This document shows, in pieces, positions 1-12,800 of a stretch of DNA of 64,000 bases. The stretch lies in assembly GCA_029582265.1 (NCBI GenBank), contig CM055822.1:4461057-4525056 (forward strand). The letters are read 5' to 3'. The position numbers and the translations under genes were made by a program. The stretch's first letter is position 1. Each line of letters begins with the position of its first letter. The stretch is from Zoroaster sp. YZ-2022 (lineage: Eukaryota > Echinodermata > Asteroidea > Forcipulatida > Zoroasteridae). The notes beneath the pieces were generated by a model. That model did no database searches. It saw only the letters and a list, made by a program, of their open reading frames with translations, and was not told the origin of the DNA.

Positions 1-113
1 TCCTCGGTTGTCGGCAATCTTCTTGGTTGGTTTTTGTGTACAAAACCTATAGGGATGTCGCTAAAAAGTAAGAGTTCAACATCTTTGGGCGAACAAAAGG
101 AGGTCCTTGGTTT

Positions 114-530
114 CCAGGGTTGGCAATTTTTTTATATAAAAAAAAATCAGATTTTAAAAATTTAAATCGGATTTTTTGTATTTTTTTTAACTTTTAAAAT
201 ATTGATATGTCTCAAAATTTGTCCAAATCTTCCCACGCACCCTTACACCCATCAACAAGGAGTTTTCAGGTTCCTTTATAATACCCATGATCCACAAAAT
301 GCAATTCAGTATTCAGAATTTCCAGACAAAAATTTCAAGTACACTGTAACATTGATTAATGCCGTTGAAATAAAATCATCCTTCTGCATATTACTATACC
401 CTCAAGGAAATCCCCAGTCAACAGTGGAAATTCCCTCAAGGAAATTCCAAGTCAGTATTGCAAATTCTTACAGGGAATCCCCAGTCAACAGTGAAAATAT
501 GTTATTCAAAGCATTAAACATGAAGTGAAT
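114..530 (+). repeat. Dispersed repeat with a 108-codon open frame, copy 1
   Basis: Nearly the same sequence occurs inverted at 48293-48678. An AT-rich head is followed by an open frame (202-528) without a good ATG. Contains an internal duplication of the GGAAATcCCCAGTCAACAG type. No protein family recognised; most likely a non-coding transposable element. Confidence 0.7.
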
Positions 531-588
531 AGTTATAAATAGTTATAAATAATAGTTATAAAAAGTTCCACTAAACGGTACCCTTTAC

Positions 589-809
589 CTTGATAGATGT
601 ATGTGATACGGTAAGAATGAAGGAAACAAGTATTTGATGATGGTCACAGGGAGCCACAGGACAAGGAGGACAACACTACCAAAGACGATGACGGAAAGAA
701 GAGAACGCCTGACGTGTCTGTAGATGGGCAGATGGATCATCTCTTGAATTGGGTTGAAGTCAGGGTCATTCAGGTTACGCAGAAACCACAAGACGCCTGG
801 TCTTAGCAC
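589..809 (-). CDS. MARCHF6: MARCHF6 exon [18 protein letters not shown]
   Basis: Encodes the most conserved stretch of the C-terminal membrane domain, through [17 protein letters not shown], a membrane helix, and FLPYHIHLS. It ends two bases into a codon at a GTAAAG donor, so the gene continues to the left of the window. Confidence 0.96.
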
Positions 810-3800
810 CTGTGAAAATACATTTTAATGGTTGATTTGACTGACCATTGGTTGTTTTCACAACTATTTCTTCTTCAAAGTGAAAATCACACTGAGAAAT
901 AGTTTTTAAAGCAATGTACACAATCACTGTAAGTGTAAGGAATACCAATGATCTATTTTGTATTTTAACTATTTCCCCTTAACAACAGAACAAAATAAGC
1001 TGAAACTTTGATTCTTATCAAGTCTGGATGCATTTACAGACATCGGTTGGTTTCTGTACACATCTCTCTTGATTCTTATCAAGTCTGGATGCATTTGCAG
1101 ACATCGGTTGGTTTCTGTACACATCTCTCTTGATTCTTATCAAGTCTGGATGCATTTACAGACATCGGTTGGTTTCTGTACACATCTCTCTTGATTCTTA
1201 TCAAGTCTGGATGCATTTGCAGACATCGGTTGGTTTCTGTACACATCTCTCTTGATTCTTATCAAGTCTGGATGCATTTGCAGACATCGGTTGGTTTCTG
1301 TACACATCTCTCTTGATTCTTATCAAGTCTGGATGCATTTGCAGACATCGGTTGGTTTCTGTACACATCTCTCTTGATTCTTATCAAGTCTGGATGCATT
1401 TGCAGACATCGGTTGGTTTCTGTACACATCTCTCTTGATTCTTATCAAGTCAGGATGCATTTGCAGACATTTTATCAAAAGTGTACACTGTCTTTTATAT
1501 GGTAATGATAATATTCATATCTTTCAGAAAATTTAAGAAAAAGGTACACATTAGTTTTCACAAAGTCTTTGAACTGCTAAGACACTAATAAAATTAATTT
1601 CAACAAAATGTGATTAATTTTGCCTGGCATATCATGTCTGTTACCTCTCTGAGTAGAAGGATGAAAGATGCAAAGTAGAAGACGTAGACCATTCCGACAA
1701 GCCAGTGAAGAAACATAGAGGTCCCTGGTGCAGACTGGAAGCTCTGGAGTCTGTCTTGAAGAGCTGTATCAAACATTGACTATAGACACACAATAATAAG
1801 TATTTGGATGAAATTCACTTTAAGACTGATCCCATCATCTACTTAACTACAGTTTTTCTCTTATAAATTGTTTGTTTATTTGATACTCACAAAAACAAAA
1901 ACAAATTTCTTTTTAACAAAAACATGTTGCTGACATGTTTGCTTCCAGCTAAGAAAGTGTCAATATGGTGGCACCTACAGACACAGACACCATAAATGTG
2001 ATGATTAATATGGATATTATTGTTGTTTTGAGTTAAACCTCAATTTTGAGTCAAACCTAAATTTCATCCCTAAAATTACCAAAATCACAGTGCCCCACTG
2101 AACAGATGACAGGAGCTGAAAGCTTTAATAGTGCATGATGTCTAACAGTTTTTGAAGCTTTACATGGCAAAGTATTGTTATTGGTTTGGTTTGCAGTCTG
2201 TCTATAATATGGGATAGAATCTTACCAGGGAGCATATATCCAGCCACCAGCCACATACAAGAGGCAAAACACCGATTTCTGTCACTACTAGAAGGAACAC
2301 CTTAAGCACTATGTAACACAGGCCTAGTATTCGTTTCGTCCTATGAAGTTTTAAAAGACCGCTGAAACACTATCGTGAAAAAAGGCAGTTCAGGAAAATA
2401 CAACCAGAGTGCTTATAAAATGATGATGTTTGTGCACTCAAAATGTGGCTGCATTTTACTTTTGAATTGGAACACCCTGGCACACCGACATCTAGTTGTA
2501 AATTGCATCACACTTAACACACATCCTTCAAATATTATGTAAAACTTGTAGCTTTGCATGGTGAAGAGGATAAGTAAGACTAATTGCGGTGACACCATGT
2601 GAAATTCTCTATTTGAGTAGTAATTAGTTCTGAAAAGAACTGGAGGTTACAACTCGACGTTTCGATCAGTATGCTCTGATCGTTCTGATTCTCTGATTCT
2701 CCTGAGGACGATCAGAGCATACTGATCGAAACGTCGAGTTGTAACCTCCAGTTCTTTTCAGAACTAATTACTACTCAATAGAGAATTTCACATGGTGTCA
2801 CCGCAATTAGTCTTATTCATATATTATGTTGGTGTCTTTGGTACAGGTCAATTTAAGTGTACTCAGGGAGCACCTGACTCTTTAACTCTGAAAGTGCCCT
2901 ACATACTTTTACCCTCAGAATCATTGGTCACTGTACCCTATATAAGTAAGACTAATTGCGGTGACACCATGTGGAATCTCAATTGAGTAGTAATTAGTTC
3001 TGAAAAGAACTGGTGGTACAACTCGACATTTCGATCAGTATGCTCTAATCGTCCTCAGGAGAATGCCGGACTCTGGAAAATGCTGCTGCTTAAGTAGACT
3101 GCTGGAGGATCATCCCATGAATGGATGCTGGAGGATTAGTTCGTTGAGGCGCGCAGGCGGGAAACTGTTGAGACTAGGATCCTAGGGTTTGGGGGAGAGG
3201 AGTGTGTGCTCACTGAACTGAATCAGTTGTTGACAAGCACAGGGGATGGAGGCTGGTTGACTTAGGATATAGGATATCCCTCAGTCTGGGGTGGGTTATG
3301 GACTTGGATATAGAAGATCCTTCAGTCTGTAGTAGTGGTTGCCAAATGGATGCTGGAGGATTAGTTCATTGAGGCGCGCAGGCGGGAACTGTTGAGACTA
3401 GGATCCTAGGGGTTGGATCACACCCATCGACACATGGCACCCCAGACGCATCAGAGAGGCCATCGAGATCGTCAAACACGACACTGTGCCACAGGACATC
3501 GGCTTCTACATCAGCGACATTTGGCGACCACTACTACAGACTGAAGGATCTTCTATATCCAAAGTCCATAACCCACCCCAGACTGAGGGATCTCCTATAT
3601 CCTAAGTCAACCACCCTCCATCCCCTGTGCTTGTCAACAACTGATTCAGTTCAGTGAGCACACACTCCTCTCCCCCAACCCCTAGGATCCTAGTCTCAAC
3701 AGTTCCCGCATGCGCGCCTCAATGAACTAATCCTCCAGCATCCATTTGGCGACCACTACTACAGACTGAAGGATCTTCTATATCCAAAGTCCATAACCCA

Positions 3801-6800
3801 CCCCAGACTGAGGGATCTCCTATATCCTAAGTCAACCACCCTCCATCCCCTGTGCTTGTCAACAACTGATTCAGTTCAGTGAGCACACTCCTCTCCTCCA
3901 ACCCCTAGGATCCTAGTCTCAACAGTTTCCCGCCTGCGCGCCTCAACGAACTAATCCTCCAGCATCCATTCATGGGATGATCCTCCAGCAGTCTACTTAA
4001 GCAGCAGCATTTTCCAGAGTCCGGCATTCTCCTGAGGACGATCAGAGCATACTGATCGAAACGTCGAGTTGTACCACCAGTTCTTTTCAGAACTAATTAC
4101 TACTCAATTGAGATTCCACATGGTGTCACCGCAATTAGTCTTACTTATCATCCTCACCATGCAAAGCTACAAGTTTTACGTACCCTATATAGCCAAATAT
4201 GCTCCTTGAAACAATTCTGGCTGCACTTCTACATCATCAGCAAATCCGGCGGGGGATGTGATCTAAATTTACCATATTTCATGTGTGTTCTCCTTCCTTT
4301 CTGTTGTCACCACCTTTTTTTGCCACCCTGAATCTGCCCCTGTCTGATAAATGTTGATCATTTTAACCCTCCTACTACTGATGCACTTTAGTGGAAAGTT
4401 GCTGTAGAGGTCAAAACCAGTCAACTGCCTGTTTTGACTGTTGACCCAAATGTGCACACAGGGGCATTTTTGACTGGTTTTTACTGTCATTTTGACCACC
4501 CTGAAGAATACCAGACAATGCTTTTACCAGTCAAAAACAGTCAACCTTACTACACGTAAGGTTTGACAATGTTTGACTTTTAAGCGCACTAGATATACCT
4601 TGGGAAGTATATCAGCATTTTGACTGGTTAATGGTTATAAGTATCAGGGGTGTAAGTTGTCCAAATTTTCACAAATCGCAATGTTGTGATACTCTGGATT
4701 TTAAAGATTTAAGCAATAAAGGAAACCATAGCAAACGCTTAGAACTATAGATTTCACCCCAGCGCTATTCAAAACAGCGGCCCCAGTACCCCTAGCAAAA
4801 ATTTATGTGGATTTTTCAAAACTGCCCAATCACACCCCCGAAGTACAAAATTATTGTTAAATTATGAATTAAAAAATACAAGGATACATGGAAGAGGATA
4901 AGAGATGAGCAGAGAATGACATAGCCCGACATTGTGGTGAGTAGTCCCTCGAAACGTGACACTTTAGCCATCTCATCCCAGCCTAAAAGAATCATCCCAA
5001 AGTGACCAATGTGGTAGGGACAAAAAGCTAAGGGGGAACAAAAAACATTCAAAAACAATATTAATAATTAATAAACTTGTTGCACTTCAACAACTTACTG
5101 GACTATTTACGATTGTAGTAAAAGTTGCTAATGGATGCAGCTGAAACTTATTCAGATAAATTTTGAAACTATTTATGAAGTAAATCTTGATATTCATTGT
5201 AGCATTGAATTTTTGATACTAGAGCACATAAATTTAGTGGGGAAGTTTTTTTAAACTAAATTTATTGAAATGATAGCATCTCAGAAAGATTTCAAGGAAT
5301 GTCTCATACCATCATCAACTTTACACCAAGGAAGTTTCATGTAAAACTGTGATTTATATTTGATTGATTGATTGATTGATTAATTGATTGATTGATTGAT
5401 TGATTTGGTTTATTCATTGAAAATGAATAGCGACCAAAGGCGGAATTGCGGAATAACTTACAAAATTAAAAATACAAATATATACAAAGTAAAATGGCTA
5501 TAGACATCAAAAAAATAATAACAAATCAAGTGAGAACAACCATTAAAACAATAAATTTAAATAACATAATAATTCACAAAAGGGCAAAACAAACGAGATG
5601 TAGCATTCAGATTGACAGTGAAACTGAAAGAGGATCATGGAAACGTTAAAGATATGTGTATGGGTTTTTTTAACATACCAAATACAAATATAAAGAGAGC
5701 ATTGAGCGAGATGACCCAGAGAACATGTTCCAGGAAGATAAGAGATCCATCCAGGCCTAGCATCCTCTCCCAGGTAAGCTCCTCAGCAGCACGGTCCCAC
5801 TCCAATGCATTCCAGTTAATGTCATCTATAATTGGCAAACGGTAAAAATGAGGACACATGTAAAAGACGCTGCAGTTATCTTTGCTAGATACTTGGTGCA
5901 CAAGTATGAATACACAAAAAGGAACCAGCCTATATAGGATTTGTGTACGATTACCTGTGTACGATCACTGATGATAATACATAAATAAGAACTAGCCTAT
6001 ACAGTATTTGTATGAAAGAACAACATTCATTTCAGCATTGTGACAATGGTGCAAACTTAGAAAAGGAAGGTACAACATAGGTAACTACCAGATTACAAAA
6101 TTAACATTATCTTAAATTTTTTGCACTGTCGCATGAACCCCTCTTTGAAATTGTTCAGTTTTTATTTCGTTTTTTTTTTCTTCTCCTTCTCGATGAGACT
6201 TGTCGAACAAAAAAAACATAGTTTCAAAGTTCACAGGGCCTTCAAAATTGACACATAGTTAGACCATAACATGCAGTTGTCAATAAAGTTGTGACATACA
6301 GTTTCAGGTAAAGTTGTGACGTCGTTTACTTGTGACGTCATCAGATATCGAAATACACTAAAATCCAATCTTAATATTTCAAAAAATCAAATCTCATGAA
6401 CCACAAAAGATATTTACACAATTTTTGCATCATCTTACAGAACTTGAATTATGTGACATTTCGTACACAGACATAACCCAATCTGACCTCTCCTTCCGGT
6501 TGAAACCGGAAGTTTAACTGAAAAAATATTCTGAAGCACTTTTATGGAGTGCCATGGTCGAGCGGTTTAGTGCATCGGATTTGTGTTCTGATGGCTGAGT
6601 TGTCAGAATGTGGGTTCGAATCCCAACCGCGACCATGGTGCTTGTGCCCTTGAGCAAGACACTTTTACCATAATTGCTTCTCTCCACCCAGGGGTAAATG
6701 GGTACCTGTGAGGGCAGAGTTGGTTGTTGTGTTTGATTAGCCCATATGTGCTGAAATGGCAGCAATTGAGCTGTATACTCCCCAGGGAGCTGAGATGGTT

Positions 6801-9800
6801 TCAGGAATGATTTATGAGCCTGATGAGCAGGGGTAATAATATAATGCGCCTTGAGCACCAGTTTGGTAGATACGTGCGCTACATAAGTCCACATTGTTGT
6901 TGTTGTTGTTGACGAAATTACTATTGACATGCGACCTTTTCAAAAATGTGACTGATGATGTCATCACCTGTCACAGCGCGCTCTAGTGGCGGGTTTAGAA
7001 AAATAATAATTTCTCAAAAATCATAGGAAATTTGAATACGACTTCTGTGAATAAAGTCATTAGTGACGTCATCAAAGTTCAGACCGCCCCCTAGCAGCAT
7101 TTTTAAAAACGGATTACTTTCCAATCTCAGATATACAACCAAATCAAGTACTAGCATTATTTTTTATGATCATGAGGACATTTTATTGTGTCATATATAT
7201 GACCTTCAAATCACCTGAGCTGACCTTTACTTCCAGTCTAAACAGGAAGTTCAAATTCAACACATTCTAACACAAAATTGATAGGTCTTTTGAATATGAA
7301 ATTGATATTGTTTTAATAAAAGATAATACACCTTTGCAAAATATGAATGACATCATCGATGATAATTTGATTGAACCAGAAGTTGACACGAACACCGTGT
7401 GTTTGTTCTAACAAAAACTTGAGCTCTAGTTTTCAATTTATTATTTATTATTATTTTTGGGGGGCAGAGGTTTTTTTTATTCCAAATTATTGTTTTACCT
7501 TGTCCAGCATTTTCTCCTTCAGCTGCAATATTCCCAACATTCTCAGCTGCAGGAGGCCCCACCTCTTCATTTTCATTGGCTGCTACAGCTGCTGCTTGTT
7601 CCTGATTGGCTGGCACTGCTTGATTGGCAGCTGCTTCTTGGTTACCTGGAGGTTGATCTGCTTGTACTGCATCCTATGAACAGGTCGAAAATATTTGTTT
7701 TCTTTTTGTTAATTAATGATTAGTAACTATTATCTAGCATACAGTTGCAAATGAAATAAGTGTCCCTAATTGGATTTTTTGGTATATATTTTCTTTTGCA
7801 TTTCAGCCCTGAAACACTTTCATAAAACTTCTTTACCAACTACTTCATTTATAATGAACATAAACCACGATGCTTGTTTTATATATGTGGTGAACAAAAT
7901 AAATGTATATACAAAAAAAATAAAATAAAATCATAAATACTATAAATATGGAAACTATTTTCTTAAAATCTACACATCATCTGATATCAGAGCCCTGATG
8001 AATTAAAACTACCTGATTATTGTTAGGAGCAGCATCTGGTGGCTGTTGTGGTGCTCCTGCTACCCCAGCCTCTTCTCCCATAGCGCCTGCCACTCCATCT
8101 GCCACCCTGTTTGCATCATCTTCCAGCCAGTCAGGTCCCCCACCGTGTGTGACTTGTTCCCGGAGCCAGACTAGGCTAACGAATGCGCATAGGGTGGAGC
8201 CAACCACCAGCATTCCTTGAAGGATGTCGGTGACCACACACTCCCTGCAACAAGTACAGATAAGAATACCTGAATACTATTTAATTCTCGTTTGTCTTGA
8301 AGATGATCAGAACCCAATGGCCTTAGTAAAACCATACCTTATTTCCTGAACCAATTGTACAATACTTCATGTGAATGTGAAAATAAAATTTCTGTGAATT
8401 GTTGGTGTGAATCTGCTTCAGTCAGAATTTGGTTCACATTTGCACTTGTGTGCAATACAAACTCGCCTTATTTACTTTTACATGGATCACCGCAAAACTA
8501 TAACTTAATTGAACACTGATTTAATTTTGCCCTACACCGATGTGTGTAATTGAACATTGCTGTTTAAAACTGTTATGACAATGAGTTGTAAGCAAATTAG
8601 ATTAAGAAACGACCCTCTTGCAGTTTCAGCCGGAGGAGTATCATTTGTGATTTCTGATCCCAAACCACAATCAATAAAAACCTCAAACACAAAAATATGC
8701 ACCTTTGCAGAGTTGTAAATAAAATTAAATCTTTAGCCAGTATTCGGTGATATTCTGATGACCATTTGTTTAAATTTAGGTTTTTGTTTATTGCAAAACA
8801 ATGCTAAAGGCTACAGATTGCAACATATTAAAATCTATTGGATCTTGTTGAGTGAGCTGATAACAAAAGATCTTTTGTTCTAGCTGATGGACCTTGTTAC
8901 ACTCAGCAGGCATCACACTTGGACAACTGATGGATGTTGTTGCATTGAGCAGGCGGGTTTCAAGCATAAGGGATGAACCAGTGTTATTTCTACTAGGCTG
9001 GATTTGTTTTGTGAAGATGACTCGCAAATTTATACTCACAGGGAAAATACATCAAAAGGTAATGTCAAGAGTGGCACCAATGAAGCTTGAAATAGACAAC
9101 GGTAGATGCGACCTATATAAATTGAAGAAAACAAACGCAAGCTAAATTTACACATCACAGAAGGCAAGGCTGAAAGTCAAGTCAGATGATACAAGGACAA
9201 CGGTAGATGCGACCTATATAAATTGAAGAAAACAAACGCAAGCTAAATTTACACATCACAGAAGGCAAGGCTGAAAGTCAAGTCAGATGATACAAGGACA
9301 ACGGTAGATGCGACCTATATAAATTGAAGAAAACAAACGCAAGCTAAATTTACACATCACAGAAGCCAAGGCTGAAAGTCAAGTCAGATGATACAAGGAC
9401 AACGGTAGATGTGACCTATATAATTTGAAGAAAACAAACACAAGCTAAATTTACACATCACAGAAGGCAAGGCTGAAAGTCAAGTCAGATGATACAAGGA
9501 CAGCGGTAGATGCGACCTATATAAATTGAAGAAAACAAACGCAAGCTAAATTTACACATCACAGAAGGCAAGGCTGAAAGTCAAGTCAGATGATACAAGG
9601 ACAGCGGTAGATGCCACCAGAGCTGCCAACCCCAGCAGACAAAAAAAATCGTATTCACAATCCCCAAAAATACTATTTTTAACACAAAAATCGTATTCTT
9701 AATAAAAACAATGCTGATGTTGAAGAAAGACAAAAAACCCTTGCACCTCGCAAGACGAAAATCACCTCACGGAGGTCACCATGTTGATCACATATGCTGC

Positions 9801-12800
9801 ATGCACAGCCAGTACAGTACACACTCACGTACTTAACACAACACGTGGTGCACGCATGCGAGCGATAACGTACTCTCAGCACACATGCAGGCCTCGAAAT
9901 TGCCGTCGGTCTGTGCCATTGCTGCGATGCCCCCAAAATCACCGTGACATTTCACGGCAATAAATTGCTGTGCCCTTTATTATATCTTGCATAACAAATG
10001 CCAACATTAGACGAGAAAAAAAACGATCTTTTTGCTGTTGTTATAAATGCAAACAAACGTTAAAAAGCTATTCCAGTAGACGTAAAAAGACGGCAAAATT
10101 GGCTTACCACTGGTGCCCATAAAATCAAAACGTGTAGTAAACACGTGTATCAATTGGTACCCAAGCAGTACTGGGAAACCCACATTAAAATCGCTTGCGT
10201 GCATGGTAATTAGGTTCGAACGCAGACAGCCAGTAGGAAAATTTGTTACGCGGCATATGTACTACATTTAATTTGTTTATTGGCTGAATTCCTACATAAT
10301 GTCGGAATTCAGCCAATAGGAAAATTCATTAGGTTGCCAAGTAGGAATTCAGCCAGTACTTTGTTTCATCAACAGTGCTAATGAGTGCGATCGGTAACGA
10401 CTACAAGAAACTTAACTCGCGCCTTTCTCCAGCTTTTGGAGCATAATTGTTTTCTCCTGCAGAAAAATACCGTAAGGTTTGTGCGCGCGGACGGAAAGAA
10501 GTAGTAACCAGGCAATATAATTTTTTAGTTGGTATTTTTTTTAAGAAATCGTATTTTTTACATGTATATCGTAGTGTCGTATTTTAATCATTTTATCGTA
10601 CGAAATACGACAAAATCGTACCGGTTGGCAGCTCTGTGCCACCTATATGAATTGAAGAAAACAAACTCGAGCTAAATTAAAATGTCACAGAAGACAAGGC
10701 TGAAAGTCAAGTCAGATGATACAAGGACAGTGGTAGATGTGACCTATATGAATTGAAGAAAACAAACTTGAGCTAAATTAAAATGTCACAGAAGACAAGG
10801 CTAAAAGTCAAGTCAGATGATATAGGGACAGAGGACGCCTGCCGGCAAAGCTGGAAAACAAACTCTAAACTATTTGAGTGCATGAAATCTGTTTGAAAAA
10901 ATGTGAGAATACTCATTTTCTTGAAAAAACTGGGGCGACCCTTCTTTGGTGACCTTAGTAAAATAACTATGGCAATATATATGTCATGTCTGCATGTTTT
11001 GATTGATTTTTAATTTCTTTTGTTTTTGTTTTTTGTTTACTAGTTGACTGTTGGCACTTGAGATCCTCTCAAGAAAATACGTCTGGTCTGGTCTCACTAT
11101 TTACATCACTATGTGCCCGACTTGGATGGGTGAATTTTGCATTATACTTCTCTTGTGCAAATTTACAAACTGTGACCGGAACATCACCAAGCTAAGTATG
11201 TTCAATGTCTTTAAGAAACTTAATAAAAATGGGAAAATAAATGGTTTCTCTAGACAAATGTTTTTTTTAGTTTTCTTCCTTTTTTTAATCAATTCTGTTT
11301 TACTTGCTGACTATAGGAACTAGACCACCTTAACCAGTTCGCGTCGGAGGCTGTGTATACACGCAATTTTTTTTTGCACCGCGGATCGGAGAGCGTCTAA
11401 ACACGCCATAGGAAACTCCGGATTATTTGTATGCATGGTCGGTTGAGCCACGCGTGTACGGTGACATGCTCGGAAGTGCCGGCCACCCGCTGTGGAAGCT
11501 TCCATTAACGTGTGTGTGGGAAAAAGAAACCCGCCACAGGGGCCCAGAAAAACTTTTTTATTCCCGACGCGAACTGGTTAAAAGTATACAATCTAGGTCA
11601 AGACCCAATTTCACAGAATTACTAAGCAAATTTATCTGCTTAGCAAAGAGAATCTGAAAATCTGCCAGAAGCAATATACATTACTTGGTAATTTGACTAT
11701 ATACATTACTTGGTAATTTGACTGGTAACTTATTTTTGCTAAGCACAAATTTTCTGTGCTCAACAAATTTGTGTGCTTAGTCTATGAAGTTACACCCTGG
11801 TTTAAGCATTTTTATCATTTTCCTTTGTTCACTTACAGGCTGTGACTGGAACGACACCGAGCCAAGCAAAGGTGACAAGGGTGTAATGTAGCCAGCATTT
11901 GACTGCCGTACCCATGCTCTTGACCAGCCCTCTGACGATATCCATCACTGGCAAACGTTTTGGCATGTCAGGGGAATAAACTGCAAAAAGAAAAAAAACA
12001 TGTTACATGTTAAATACTAAATTTAAATAAAATAAAGATATATGGGGAATAGGTAAGTAGCCAATGTTTGTGTTGATTTTCAAATTGAAGAATCAAGAAT
12101 GAAATTGAATATCTTCTGTTTTAAAAACAATTTTATTCAAATCTGTCTATCAATACATGTTTTAATTGAGTGTTGTGGCAGAGCAGTCTCGTGTATCGGA
12201 CTCAAGTTCTGGTGTTGTCAGAACGTGGGTTTGAATCCCAGCCTGGCCAGTTGCGGCGCTTGAACAAGCGCAGTGGTTCTATTTTGACTTTCCATGCATG
12301 TAGTACATATTAGTGTACACGTATTCCAATTACCTCACTGTGCCGTAACTCACTTCCCCGGCCCCCCTTACCTGCAACTTTTAAAACAAAAAACAAAAAA
12401 CGTCTGGTTGTCACTCAATGAGCCACGAATCATCAGTGCTGTGATTCCGTGTACAGACTATGAATAATACAAGCGCCCTCTATCAGCAGTGGATTTTTTA
12501 TTTATTATCTTTTTTTTACCCATTAATCCTTAAAGTAATTACCAAAAATTGCCTTAAGGCAGTTGACTCACTTGGTGTGAAGGAGAACCGATGCATACAT
12601 AGCTCACAGTACTCTTTCTTGCTGTGTTTCAACCACTGAAGTAAACTAAAAACAAAAAGAAAAATATCACATGTCATTTCTCATCCTTACCCTTCTTTTT
12701 TTTTAAAAGAGGTCAACAGTTCAACAGCAGTTTCAGAGTGAATTCTGTATGCCATGTTAAAGTACAACTGACCCTGTTTTATTTCAATAACTGGAAACTA

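Noticed and set aside
6546..6640. Possible tRNA gene
   Set aside because: A and B boxes are present, but the cloverleaf is imperfect and the unit continues into a SINE body.
6514..6930. 138-codon minus-strand frame
   Set aside because: It covers a SINE with tRNA-like head and repeat tail; the same frame type appears at every copy.
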